A DNA stretch of 64,000 bases from Burkholderia sp. WP9. GTDB lineage: Bacteria; Pseudomonadota; Gammaproteobacteria; Burkholderiales; Burkholderiaceae. The stretch spans positions 620,001 through 684,000 of the forward strand of contig NZ_FNTG01000001.1 of NCBI RefSeq assembly GCF_900104795.1, given 5' to 3'. Positions 27,220 through 36,615 of the stretch are shown here, piece after piece (positions within the stretch are counted from its first letter, which is position 1; every line of letters starts with the position of its first letter). The position numbers were made by a program, and so were the translations under genes. Below the pieces are notes generated by a model, which was not told the DNA's origin, did not search any database, and saw only the letters and a program-made list of their open reading frames with translations.

Positions 27220-27947
27220 GGGGTGTTCCGTGAGATATAGCTTGGCTTGATTGCCGGGCTATACAAAATATAGCGACCCCTCAAAAGTCACCTGTCCGCA
27301 ATTCCCTTTAGAACCCCTCAAAGTCGCTTTTAAGAGCAATAAAGCCTTTCAGGCTTGGGCTTACATAAAAATTATTTTGTTTCTAATTATTACCGTCTCA
27401 CCTGTAAGTTTTATCGCTTCACTGGGTACACGCTCCTCGAGTGTGCGCCAACCCGCGCAGACAAACACAAGGCGGACAACGTTGTTACCGTTGTGCGCAA
27501 AATGCTAGTGTCGGCCAGATGAACGACGCAAAAAGCGCGGGCCTGCACTTGGGTAAGCGATGATTGTTGTCTGCTGGCGACAGACTCCTGGACTTCTGCG
27601 AGACACAGGAGAACGTCGATTTGGCAATTATCTGGCTCCGCCTGATTGTCGGTGCTAAGTGCGGTGGTGTCCCTGTTGGATGTCGAGCTCTGGTCGTCAG
27701 GTCGTTCCGGCACTGACGGGCTAGAACAGGCCTGGTGGTGCTCCTCTATAATGAGCGCCAAGGCTGCGTAGAGCGGATGAAACAGCGCAGCGCCGGATTC
27801 CACTTGGAGTGGAAGTTCCTCCTCGGAAGGGCAGAGAGTTCCGCAATGACCAACGGCTGCCTTGAGCAGCCGTTGGTCATTGCGGCTTCCGCGCTATCGC
27901 CACGACCAAAACGGCGCTTCCCTCATTTCGAAAACTCGTCCTGACGT
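27220..27947. other. Intergenic; AT-rich then a long hairpin
   Basis: Positions 27250-27420 are AT-rich; an open frame there (27251-27508) has no support. Nothing gene-like was found up to the perfect hairpin at 27841-27885, which precedes the SWIM gene. Confidence 0.45.
27841..27885. repeat. Perfect 19-bp stem hairpin upstream of the SWIM gene
   Basis: CCGCAATGACCAACGGCTG pairs exactly with its reverse complement across the seven-base loop CCTTGAG. There is no T-run, so it is not a classic terminator. It ends 62 bases before the SWIM-gene ATG and may act in its leader RNA or as a protein site. Confidence 0.8.
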
Positions 27948-29723
27948 ATGTCTCACACTTCATCCTTCGCCGACGTCATCACCCTCACCGAACTCCAGTC
28001 GCTGGCTGACCTGAAAACGTTCGCTCGGGGCAAAGCCTATTTCCACGACGGCGTGGTATCGCGCCTTGAGGAACATGACGGTTTGCTTCGTGCCAGTGTG
28101 CGCGGCACGCATCGATACAGCGTTGAACTTGGCGTTGGCGACGACGGAGAGCTGACGTACGAATGTGACTGCCCCGTCGGCGCCGACGGCATCTTCTGTA
28201 AGCATGCCGTTGCGGTCGCGCTTTCATGGCTCGAAAACTCGGGTGAGGAAGTGTTACATGTCGACGAAACCGAGCCCGCAAAGCCGCGCAAGAAGCGAAA
28301 GACGTACGAAGAGCAAATCCGCGAGTACGTGGCGGCACTGGACAAAGAAAGTCTGCAGGAGTTGTTGCTCGAAGCGGTTGAGCGTGACATGACGCTGCGC
28401 GACAAGCTGCTCTTCGCTGCGCGTGCGGCAACCGCTAGCGACTTGCCGGGCATGAAGGCAGCGGTGCGTCAGGCAACGCGAATTTCGCGACCGCTCGACT
28501 GGCGGGAAGCCGGCGCGTACGGGGACGGCCTGATGTCGCTCGCAGATATGCTGCGGCAACGCCTCGGCGGTCCCCACGCGTCTCAGGTAGTCGAACTGGC
28601 GGAACTGGCAATAGCCGGTGCCGAGAAGAGCCTTGAGCAAATCGACGACTCCGGTGGCGATGTCATGCCGGCAATTATGGAGCTTGCAGCTGTTCATCTT
28701 GCGGCGTGCCGGCAGACGCGACCGGACGCGGTGGAACTCGCCGAGCGCCTCTTCGATTTTCAGACGGAAGGCGTATGGGACACGTTCTACGATGTGCTGC
28801 CGGCTTATGCGGAACCGCTGGGCGACGCCGGGCTGCGCAGATACCGTGAACTCGTCGGCAGCGGTTGGGACGCGCTGCCGCCGCTCGCCCCGAGCAATGA
28901 ATTTCGGAGGTCGTTTGAGCCGCTGCGGATGCGTCTGGAGCGGGCGATGGAGCGGCTCGCGGAGCTCGATGGCGATGTCGACACATTGATTCGTATTCGC
29001 TCGAAGGACCTGTCGAGTCCATACCGGTTTTTGCTGGTCGCAGAGCTTTGTGCAAAGCACGGGCGTCACGACGACGGTCTGGCGTGGGCCGAACGTGGCC
29101 TCAAGGAATCCGGAAAGAACGTGGACCAGCGTCTGCTCGACTTCTGTATCCAGGAATACCTGCGCCGTGGCGAGTTCGCAAAGGCCGATGAATTCGCGTG
29201 GCAGCGCTTCGAGATGCGCCCCGTTGCCGAAGCGTTTGCGGCGCTAATGGATGTCGCCACGGCAACTGGTCGATACGATACGACGCGCGAGCGCGCACTC
29301 AACCATCTGTGGGAGCTTGTCCGCGCGGAAGAGGCGCCGACCAAAGCGAAGCGCAGCCTCTGGCAAACGCCGAGCCGCACTGAACTTGTGAAAGTTTTTC
29401 TCGCCGAGCGCGAAAGCGAGACCGCATGGGAGGCGTTCTGCGGAGGTCCAGTAGCGGTAAACATGTGGGCGACGATGGCATCCATTCGTGCAAAGACGCA
29501 TCCGCACGACGCCGTCGCGCTCTATCATCGCTTGCTGCCAATCGCGGCTGAGAGCGGAACACGAAACGCCCGATATGACGAAGCGTTCGGCATCGTGCGC
29601 ACCATCGGGAAGTTGCGGACAGAGCTGAAGGAGCACGCAGTTTTTGCCAATGAACTTGACGCTATTCGCCAGACGTATCGGGCCAAGCGCAACTTTATGA
29701 AGTTGTTGGCAGCGTTGGGATAG
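27948..29723 (+). CDS. SWIM zinc-finger protein with helical repeat C-terminus
   Basis: A 591-residue protein. The SWIM motif is C-D-C-P-x-G-x4-F-C-K-H (residues about 75-88), a Zn-binding element for DNA or protein contacts. A basic linker (KPRKKRK) leads to a long helical region with tetratricopeptide-like repeats, as in DUF6880-type proteins. ATG 27948 gives MSHTSSFADVITLTELQSLA, the expected N-terminus. Codon use is like the core genome. Role unknown; no SWI2/SNF2 helicase, a frequent partner of SWIM proteins, is adjacent. Confidence 0.85.
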   Translation: MSHTSSFADVITLTELQSLADLKTFARGKAYFHDGVVSRLEEHDGLLRASVRGTHRYSVELGVGDDGELTYECDCPVGADGIFCKHAVAVALSWLENSGEEVLHVDETEPAKPRKKRKTYEEQIREYVAALDKESLQELLLEAVERDMTLRDKLLFAARAATASDLPGMKAAVRQATRISRPLDWREAGAYGDGLMSLADMLRQRLGGPHASQVVELAELAIAGAEKSLEQIDDSGGDVMPAIMELAAVHLAACRQTRPDAVELAERLFDFQTEGVWDTFYDVLPAYAEPLGDAGLRRYRELVGSGWDALPPLAPSNEFRRSFEPLRMRLERAMERLAELDGDVDTLIRIRSKDLSSPYRFLLVAELCAKHGRHDDGLAWAERGLKESGKNVDQRLLDFCIQEYLRRGEFAKADEFAWQRFEMRPVAEAFAALMDVATATGRYDTTRERALNHLWELVRAEEAPTKAKRSLWQTPSRTELVKVFLAERESETAWEAFCGGPVAVNMWATMASIRAKTHPHDAVALYHRLLPIAAESGTRNARYDEAFGIVRTIGKLRTELKEHAVFANELDAIRQTYRAKRNFMKLLAALG

Positions 29724-29927
29724 TCATACGTAGTACTGGCTTGTGATGCATGCGTTAATTGTTGGGCGGTCATTCGGTTCGTCGTCTTCGATTGACTCCA
29801 GTTCTTCGTCGGCCCTGAGGCCGGCAAATCTCAAGTGCAGCACTCAAGGGTGGGTGCTTTAGACTCCGTTCCGAAACGACGCAGATAGAGCCGGTACGTT
29901 ATGAGCGCCTCACCCAGAGGGACTGGT

Positions 29928-30080
29928 ATGACAATTGGACCCGTAATTGACGAAGCGTTCAGAACCCACTTCACTATCGGGCCGAGCGCCTACGCGTTGC
30001 TTATCAGCCTGAAGGGAACGCATGATTCGAGAAGGCTGGTAGTCCAGGTGCTGCGGGTCGGCTCGCGGGCCGCCGCGTAG
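29928..30080 (+). CDS. 50-aa peptide, possible truncated copy of the 81-aa family
   Basis: ATG 29928 has GAGGGA six bases upstream (ATG 29901 is in frame too). The product MTIGPVIDEAFRTHFTIGP... and RRLVVQVLRVGSRAAA aligns loosely with the first 50 residues of the protein at 38168 (IEKW, RRRCVRVEALR), then stops where that protein continues. It may be a small gene or a remnant. Confidence 0.4.
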   Translation: MTIGPVIDEAFRTHFTIGPSAYALLISLKGTHDSRRLVVQVLRVGSRAAA

Positions 30081-30180
30081 GCAAAATGTGCGTTGAGAGC
30101 GTTACATCAGCAGTGCACGAGCGGTCCACTGTGAACAGCGCTGTTTCATGCGGAGACAAAGGCTGTCAGGCGAACGTCAG

Positions 30181-30654
30181 TTACTTCGAGACTTCTACAG
30201 CGTCGAATCTTGGCTCGGCATTGAGCATGCCTTCGACCATCCGGGCTTCGGCCTTGGCAATGACATCAAGAGAGGCTGCGGACAACTGGCGGCCGAACAT
30301 GTCGAACGCAGCGCATAGCCGTGCGTAATCGGCATCACCTATGACCCAAACGCCTCCTTCCTTCTCGGCAGCGTCGATATGTATCAGCGCCGCGTGCGCT
30401 TCTTGTATGTCCACAATTTCGTCTGCGTGGTGTTCGAGGCGACACAACTCCTCGGCAATCAGTAGTTGGCGCCCCAAAGTCGTGAATAGGTCGCGCGAGC
30501 CACGACCTCGCCGAAAGGCGTCCAGACCCGTGTAGCACCGAAGGAGCATGGCTTGGGTGACTAGCTCATGTGCAGCCCGACTGAACGTAAGTGCACGCAG
30601 CAATGGTGACATCGCTAGCGGGGTGTGTTTGCGGATTCGTGATTTACCAGGCAT
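30181..30654 (-). CDS. 157-aa protein, function unknown
   Basis: Begins MPGKSRIRKHTPLAMSPLLR, followed by a helical domain with HELVTQAMLLRCYTGLDAF and a second with FDMFGRQLSAASLDVIAKAE. I associate this N-terminus with a Burkholderia orphan family but know no function. It is monocistronic. Confidence 0.65.
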   Translation of the reverse strand: MPGKSRIRKHTPLAMSPLLRALTFSRAAHELVTQAMLLRCYTGLDAFRRGRGSRDLFTTLGRQLLIAEELCRLEHHADEIVDIQEAHAALIHIDAAEKEGGVWVIGDADYARLCAAFDMFGRQLSAASLDVIAKAEARMVEGMLNAEPRFDAVEVSK

Positions 30655-30836
30655 GTTGATTTCAGTTTCTTTCCATAACTCTCAGTCCCGCCACCGAGGC
30701 GACGCCCGCTGGCAAAAGACGCTGTGCTGATACGCTGCCGGCGAAACGGGCGACCTTGGACGTGCGTGCGACGATGATAGCCAGCAACAGTCAAGACACG
30801 CTCAAACACTGCGGCGAGCAACTCTGTTCCCGAGCA

Positions 30837-31070
30837 TTACTGCGCGTGTGCCGTCTGTTTCTGCGCGGCCTGTTCCTCGGCGTGCTTTTTCGCCAGGTGA
30901 TGTCCGACCATACAGCCGCCAACCGCCTCTGCGACCGCGTGATGTCCAGCATAGTGTCCGGCAACTCCGCCCACGACCGCCCCCTTGATGCAACCGGCTG
31001 CGTTTGCCGTTCCGATGCCTGTGAGTGCTGACGCCGCAATAGCGAGCGCGAACTTGACAGTGGTTCTCAT
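30837..31070 (-). CDS. Small secreted glycine-zipper protein (paralogue 1)
   Basis: A 77-residue protein with signal peptide MRTTVKFALAIAASALTGIG up to TANA, then GCIKGAVVGGVAGHYAGHHA, a Gly-zipper with regular small residues, and a His/Lys-rich tail. It closely matches the gene at 48773-49009 in layout (GCxKGAxVGGVAGHxAGxH). Gly-zippers insert in or associate with membranes; the role is unknown. Confidence 0.7.
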   Translation of the reverse strand: MRTTVKFALAIAASALTGIGTANAAGCIKGAVVGGVAGHYAGHHAVAEAVGGCMVGHHLAKKHAEEQAAQKQTAHAQ

Positions 31071-31617
31071 CTTGTAATACCCGTCGGTTGTGTTGGGGTG
31101 ATGTTGAGACGGCTATCGAAATTTCAATCGCAGTGCAGGCGCCGCTTTGCCCGCTGACGGATATAACGCTCGCGCCGTCATCGCCGTGCACGTTGGAAAC
31201 ATGAAATTTGCAAGCAATTTTCGGAGGTGCGGCGTGCGCGCGCCAGATTGTTGCCGCCGATGCCTGATTGAGCCGTATGTCGAAATTTGGGTGGCCAACA
31301 AGCAGGATAGGACTGGAAGACGTTGATGGCGGAGTCGTTTCGTGACTGGCAGCCTGGTTAGCCCGATGTGGACACGCGGGTCAATGTCTGTGCGTCAACG
31401 GGCATGCAGATTGTGCACGCCCTTGGTGGTAATTTACTCGTGCGTCGGGGGGGCTCTTTCCCGGGCGGCCTTTTTTTTCTGTGGATTGGCTATGTTCGGC
31501 TCCGTCAGCGAATGACCTTGCAGCACGGGGTTATCTATTGCACGAACAACCACAGAGGATTCCATCTGAGTTGACCGGGTCGCCGATGCGGCAAAGATGT
31601 CATCTCTGACGAGATGG
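31071..31617. other. Intergenic with a diverged repeat at 31329-31375
   Basis: No supported gene. About 45 bases at 31329-31375 are similar to 35749-35795 (TTTCGTGA-TGGCAGCCTGGTTA shared with few changes); in both, a frame reads SFRDWQPG. A T-rich stretch lies near 31470. Confidence 0.45.
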
Positions 31618-32667
31618 TCAGTGTGCATCTGAAACGACCAAACGGTCACGGCCCTTAGATTTTGCCTCGTAGAGGCAGCGGTCCGCCTCCATCAGCCACT
31701 CCGTGAAATTGGTCATATCTGGTCGATGCACCGCGAGTCCGGCGCTAGATGTGCAAAAAAGTGTCCCGTCGCTTTGACTTGCCCGTGTACGAAGGGCGAG
31801 CAGGAGCAGTGCCACAATCGTTTCTGCGTCAGCGAGGCTGAGCCCCGGCAGAATGACGCCAAATTCCTCGCCACCATATCGGCCGATGATGTCCTCGGGT
31901 CGTAGGTTTTCGCGCAGAAATATCGCAAAGCTCCGCAGAGCAGCATCACCAGCGGCGTGCCCCTTCGTGTCATTGACCCGTTTGAAATGGTCCAGGTCGA
32001 ATAACACGAGGCAGCACTCCAGTTTTTCGGTTCGGCAACGGTCGAACTGTTGGGAGAGTAAACCCTCCCAGTGTCGACGGTTCCACAGGCCGGTAAGGCC
32101 GTCGGTCTGACTTAGTCGTTCGAGTTCTCGCGCGTGAGCGGCGAGCTTTTGCGACATGCTATAGGTTGTCCAGCCAAGCGCCAATGGATAAAGAATGAGG
32201 AAGGGCAGGCAGGCCAGAATGGTCGACATCTGCGCCTGCGGTACAAACGCCAATCCGAGTGCAATAACGCCAATCGCGACCCCGATAGCATGAGCCGCGA
32301 TGCCCCGGACAAAAAGCGGCAACCCGCCCGCGGCGATGTTGTCCATGCTCAGCAATGCGAGTATCAGGACGCTTGGCAGAATGTTGAATCGCATGGCGAC
32401 AACCCAGAGGCCGCCGAATGCGGCATCTACCATCAGATTGACCCGCTCACCTCTGTATGGCACGGTCCACGCGAGCGCCACGCGGTACGCAATATGTGGC
32501 CAGATAAACCCGTGAAAAACCAGCAGCGCCCAGAGAAGCAGGGCTGCGTGCAATTCCGTCAGGACGGATGCGACGCAGAAGAACCCGATGCCCAGTCCAA
32601 TCACGCGTAAGCGATAGACACGTGCTGCGAACCGCTTCCCTTTACCTGCATACTTGTTCGTGTTCAA
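31618..32667 (-). CDS. MASE2-GGDEF diguanylate cyclase
   Basis: A 349-residue inner-membrane enzyme that makes cyclic di-GMP. The N-terminal MASE2 sensor has about five helices (WPHIAYRVA, MRFNILPSV and MDNIAAGGL are typical). A short linker leads to the GGDEF domain beginning TDGLTGLWNRRHWE; the active site is GGEEF at 265-269 and the inhibitory RxxD site RPED at 256-259. It resembles DgcC/AdrA in layout. It stands alone; it probably affects biofilm matrix or motility, by family. Confidence 0.92.
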   Translation of the reverse strand: MNTNKYAGKGKRFAARVYRLRVIGLGIGFFCVASVLTELHAALLLWALLVFHGFIWPHIAYRVALAWTVPYRGERVNLMVDAAFGGLWVVAMRFNILPSVLILALLSMDNIAAGGLPLFVRGIAAHAIGVAIGVIALGLAFVPQAQMSTILACLPFLILYPLALGWTTYSMSQKLAAHARELERLSQTDGLTGLWNRRHWEGLLSQQFDRCRTEKLECCLVLFDLDHFKRVNDTKGHAAGDAALRSFAIFLRENLRPEDIIGRYGGEEFGVILPGLSLADAETIVALLLLALRTRASQSDGTLFCTSSAGLAVHRPDMTNFTEWLMEADRCLYEAKSKGRDRLVVSDAH

Positions 32668-33938
32668 CGCGTTCCCCGTCTCTCAGCGGTGCCTCGGGGC
32701 GAGTTCAGTCCTGCGCTCAATGCGGCTGGTTCTGAACACGTTTAGCCCTTCGGTTTTTTGGGCGTTGAGGCGGTTGCTCGGTCGCCCACCTTTTTGTTAA
32801 CGCCATGGTCTTCGTGCATTGTATCTGCCCCGAGTTTCCGGTGACAGGTGCTTTCCGTCGTCGAGGCGGGGGGTACCCCCGCCGCTGCCTTCTGGTGTTA
32901 GACCGGATAGCGTTCGCGTGAGCTATGTTCGAGTATTGCGGCGAATGCCAGCGTCGGGGCACGGTAAGGTGCAGGGCGCTGAGCGGCAACAGGAGGCCAA
33001 TCATGCGGGAGACCGTGCTCGGGCTCGTGGCAGTGCCCTCATGGTGGGTCGAGAGGTGCTTCTTCGAAGCTCATGCGGTGGGCTTAATACGGGCGCCTTA
33101 CCGCATGCCGGATAGGATTGTGTCGGACCTGATTTTGCTCTTCAATGCATGCTGCACGCCCCAGACAGCAGCCCTCATCTGCTTCGGAACATCCGATGAT
33201 TGGCGACGTTCGGGCCTCTTCGACTAGCCTATGAGCCGCGCTTCTCAGAACTGGTGAGTCGAGGCTAGATTGCCGAACGTGGTCAGTGACCACCAGAATT
33301 CTTTGGTGGTTTGAGCCTGTTCTGAAATGTTCTAAGGCGGCTTACCTGTCCGGTTATTTTTCGTCGGCCATTCGCGCGAGGTCCGTCTGCGACCTCACGA
33401 AAGATGAGTTCACAAGTTATTGGGCAGGGCGGTCGCGACGGCGATGCGGCGATGGACCTGCTGCGTGCTCTGCGAAAGGAATGTCGGCCCGAGAGTGTGA
33501 GATTGAAGTCATTTCGGAGCTACGGGTCTGGAGTAGTCATCGCCCCCCAAAGAGTGGAGGGGCGAGCACTTGAGCCGCGACGGCGGACGGCAACCGGAGA
33601 CCCTTCAGCACATTTTTCGGCCCTAGGCGAGACAGTGACGGATTGATTGTCAAGACCGTGCCGATTATTGGCAAAATCACGAGTGGGTAAAGGAAGTTTT
33701 TTGCCCTAGGCTTTTATCCATCGGCAGGTCCGGTTTGCCGGACGACATGTGCGATGGCGTTGGTGTGGAACTGACTACCCACAATGCTGAGCTCCTCATA
33801 TGCCTGTCCGGAGCGGGACTCGACCGATGAACTGTCAGCGCGGCCAGGAGCGGGGCTACAAGACGCGCAAACCGGGCGTGCGCTAATGTTCGCCGAGGAT
33901 GGTTCGCGTTAGGTATCGGCGGCAAAGGAAGCAAGCTC
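32668..33938. other. Long intergenic stretch without a clear gene
   Basis: About 1.27 kb. The only frame with a hint of coding is 33404-33646 (MSSQVIGQGGRDGDAAMDLL), without ribosome site or recognised relatives. A hairpin CCACCA-N8-TGGTGG lies near 33291-33310. Probably decayed DNA. Confidence 0.4.
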
Positions 33939-34327
33939 GTGACATCGCACACAAGTTTGACAAGAAGGCTGAGGCTGGAGCGAAGCCGGGAACTGCTGTG
34001 CGACTGCCACATGACCGAACTGTCGCCCCACGCGCGGATGGTCTGGGCATTCGAGGCCGCGTACTTTTGCTGCATCGTATAGCTGCGGCGCGCAGTGTGA
34101 AGGTCGGTGATGTGCAACACCCGAGCAGGGACATTATCGATGCAGCAGGGAGCGCACTCGGCCTGAGCTCTGCTGAAGTGCGTCTGCTGCAGGAGTTGCG
34201 GGACTGGTGTCAATATGCCGCACCATTACGTCCGGTGCCACGCATGATGGAACGCGCGGTCGAGCTCGCGGACGATGTGTATCGGCGAACGGTTGAATTG
34301 CTCGCATCCGCGCAGGATGATGGCTGA
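33939..34327 (+). pseudogene. Frameshifted HEPN-like gene, relative of 21891-22145
   Basis: GTG 33939 has AGGAAG seven bases upstream and opens a frame with RSRELLCDCHMTELSPHARM and then WAFEAAYFCCIV before a TAG near 34088. The rest of the protein (IIDAAGSALGLSSAEVRLL, LRDWCQYAAPLRP, AVELADDVYRRT) continues in another frame to 34327. A one-base loss near 34076-34090 explains this. The intact relative has the same order of motifs (TPSTRV, AAYDAIFICC, LREW, AVALAERVHRT). Inactivated, or a sequencing error. Confidence 0.65.
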
Positions 34328-34738
34328 AATGCACTATGGACACCGTTAGACTTGTGGCACATAAACCGGCGCGAGACGATGACGCGCTCGTGCTGGTTCT
34401 CCCCAATGACATCACTCGCACGGGCACGGCAACGAATTGTTAATACTTGATTGGCAGGTTGGTCAGTCTTCTGTCTGCCTGTGGGTCAAATGAGCATCGG
34501 CGAGAACACAGCACGCTTCTCCAACTGGCGTTCCGTGAGTTGAGCTTCGGGGAAATTGTGAGCGGGCCGGACGAAGTGCTGCCCGCATGGTCATCAAGTA
34601 AGGCGTCGACTATCTGGAAATGAATCTGTCCGTTGAATTGCCGTCAGCATCCAGCTGACGCCGCACTGATACCCCAAAGCCGTCCACGAAGGGTATCCAA
34701 ATATCGATAACGTATTTTCATGCGCGGGTAGGCCGAAA
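34328..34738. other. Intergenic, no gene seen
   Basis: No frame with a ribosome site or recognisable product was found in these 411 bases between the HEPN-like pseudogene and the 139-aa leftward gene. Confidence 0.4.
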
Positions 34739-35158
34739 TCACCAAGCTGTGAGCTTCGGCTCGTCGGCGTCGACTGCCCCCAATCGTGAAAAAATTTCGC
34801 GAACCGTTCGAATTTCATGGTCGTTCTTCACGCTCACAGCGATGTTGCCAGGGCTGCGGTCGTCAAAACTCGCGCCGTTATCCGGCACGTCTCCGTCACC
34901 CGGCAACTGGACCGTCTCGAACAGATGGTCGTGGAAGTCCATCACGCCCAGATGTTCGCCGTGGCCTGCATACTCGGCGGTCCTCCAGTCAGCCCAGTCG
35001 CGCTGACTATCGTTGCAGTGAGCGGCCAATTCACGTAACCGAAGAGGCATTCTGCAAAGGCGAATCCCGTCGCGGGAGAAGCCTTGGGCCATTAGTTCCA
35101 GGACGGCTTCCTCCTGCTTGTCGAGACAGTAAAATGAGCCAACGATTTCGCACACCAT
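34739..35158 (-). CDS. 139-aa acidic protein, function unknown
   Basis: AGGAG lies eight to nine bases before ATG 35158. The product begins MVCEIVGSFYCLDKQEEAVL, has a helical first half (MPLRLRELAAHCNDSQRDWAD) and an acidic second half (HDHLFETVQLPGDGDVPDNG). I do not recognise it. Confidence 0.58.
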   Translation of the reverse strand: MVCEIVGSFYCLDKQEEAVLELMAQGFSRDGIRLCRMPLRLRELAAHCNDSQRDWADWRTAEYAGHGEHLGVMDFHDHLFETVQLPGDGDVPDNGASFDDRSPGNIAVSVKNDHEIRTVREIFSRLGAVDADEPKLTAW

Positions 35159-35268
35159 CTTCGCTTTCTCCTACATTTCTGCGACCGCAGCGCTGCCCGA
35201 CTCAGGCGCGTTTCCACTGATTCTCGTCGGACAGCCCAGACCTTCAGCAGTTCGACATTAAGGGTTAA

Positions 35269-35694
35269 TCGGGAGCGGCCGACCGCTACCCGCTTTCAGC
35301 ACTGGTCGCGCGTCGCAAAAACCTTATCCACGCGCAATTAGTTCAGGTACTCTCGCGATTGACGGCTGAACTGCCAGATGAACTGCCGCTCCCAGGCATC
35401 CGCGTCACGGCAGTGGGCAACACCATTGCAGTCAAGACCGGGCCCTCGCAATGGCACGCCATAAGGGGGGAGCTTCTGCTCGACTTGGTCGCTGAAATCA
35501 AGGGGAATGTTGTGTTCCTCGAATCAGCTCCGAGACCGACGAGCGCTGTCTTTGAGGCCGAAGAGTGGTACGAATTGGCGAACTCCAACGCCTTCCTGCA
35601 AGCCTGTTCCGCCCCTCGAACATTTGACTCCATGAATTGCTCTGTTGGCGACGTTGCATTGAGGCAACGGATGTTTCCGCCGATGTTTGTTTGA
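35269..35694 (+). CDS. Orphan Burkholderia-type protein without a visible start codon
   Basis: The frame is open from the TAA at 35266 and reads SALVARRKNLIHAQLVQVLS, then IAVKTGPSQWHAI, NVVFLESAPRPTSAVFEAE and WYELA. It looks protein-coding throughout and resembles an orphan family of the group. No ATG or GTG occurs in the first third; TTG 35359 would cut off the helical N-terminus. The start may have been lost by mutation, making this a pseudogene. Confidence 0.45.
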   Translation, partial: SGAADRYPLSALVARRKNLIHAQLVQVLSRLTAELPDELPLPGIRVTAVGNTIAVKTGPSQWHAIRGELLLDLVAEIKGNVVFLESAPRPTSAVFEAEEWYELANSNAFLQACSAPRTFDSMNCSVGDVALRQRMFPPMFV

Positions 35695-35748
35695 CCCGTA
35701 TGCCAAAAGGTGAGCAACCAGGCGGATTGTGCTGCAAGACAGTGGTGG

Positions 35749-35795
35749 CGAAGTCCTTTCGTGATTGGCAGCCTGGTTACCCCGTGTCGGCACCG
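35749..35795 (+). repeat. Second copy of the SFRDWQPG repeat
   Basis: This matches 31329-31375 with scattered substitutions. Here it is part of a short frame (from ATG 35700) that ends at the TGA near 35807, shortly before the 112-aa gene at 35887. Confidence 0.45.
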
Positions 35796-35886
35796 GGGGC
35801 GATATGATGTTGGCGTCAATCCACGTATGGTGGAGTTTTGACCGTTGCCATTCCTTGGCAGCAGATGTGTTTCACGGGACCAGAGT

Positions 35887-36225
35887 ATGACAACCGCTTC
35901 CGGCTTGCTTCCCTCGAAGCACGGACAACCGCCAGAGTCGCTGCTGACGCTTTCCAGGTATCTCGAACTGGCGCTTGACGAGGGGGAATGCGTCGTCCTG
36001 ATGCGTCACGACGCAGATGTCTGCTCCGTCTATATTGGCGACCCAACGGGGTCGGCGGACGATTTGGCTGACCAGGGAACGATTACTGCGGCGTTGGCCG
36101 ATGAAATACTTGAGTTGACGGAGTCGGGCGCAAACCGGATAACAATCGGTGACCAGGCGTACCGGTTTATTCGAAGCTTCACGCATATTGCCGACCGTGG
36201 GGCTGTTGCATTCGCGCCCGCGTAG
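35887..36225 (+). CDS. 112-aa protein, function unknown (paralogue of 40250 pseudogene)
   Basis: Begins MTTASGLLPSKHGQPPESLL, with LSRYLELALDEGECVVLMRH, GTITAALADEILELTESG and YRFIRSF. A broken relative lies at 40250-40513. The pattern suggests a small alpha/beta domain; no function is known to me. ATG 35887 is preferred to an in-frame TTG at 35845. No clear ribosome site. Confidence 0.6.
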   Translation: MTTASGLLPSKHGQPPESLLTLSRYLELALDEGECVVLMRHDADVCSVYIGDPTGSADDLADQGTITAALADEILELTESGANRITIGDQAYRFIRSFTHIADRGAVAFAPA

Positions 36226-36411
36226 CTTTGGAAGCAGTCGGACTTCGGAGTGTTTCTCGCCAGTTCCTTTAACGCGGCCCACCGTTCCATTGGCGAAAAA
36301 GCGCGCCCTGAGCGTGAAACTGCAGCGTGTCAGCGTGCGATGGCGCGCGGAGAAGCCATCGACCAGCTAGGGCGGGTCAGGGGTTCCGGGGGAGGTTGCT
36401 TTACTCGCTTG

Positions 36412-36615
36412 TTACAGCGGCGTGATGTTTGCAGCCTGCTTGCCCTTCGGACCTTGCTTCACCTCGAAGCTCACCTTCTGGTTTTCCTGGAGGGATTTGA
36501 AGCCGTTTCCCTGGATTTCAGAAAAGTGTGCAAACAGGTCTTCGCCACCGCCGTCCGGCGTGATGAACCCAAAGCCTTTTGCATCGTTGAACCACTTCAC
36601 AGTACCTGTTGCCAT
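36412..36615 (-). CDS. cspA: Cold-shock protein, CspA family
   Basis: A 67-residue single OB-fold RNA chaperone: [20 protein letters not shown] holds RNP1 (KGFGFI), and DLFAHFSEI holds RNP2. Length and both motifs are complete. It binds single-stranded RNA and melts structures, often under cold or stress. ATG 36615 is the family start; the frame extends 10 codons upstream without support. This is likely one of several copies in the genome. Confidence 0.95.
   Translation of the reverse strand: MATGTVKWFNDAKGFGFITPDGGGEDLFAHFSEIQGNGFKSLQENQKVSFEVKQGPKGKQAANITPL

Noticed and set aside
27251..27508. 85-aa frame with a hydrophobic stretch
   Set aside because: Lies in AT-rich intergenic DNA, lacks a ribosome site, and the hydrophobic part follows from base composition.
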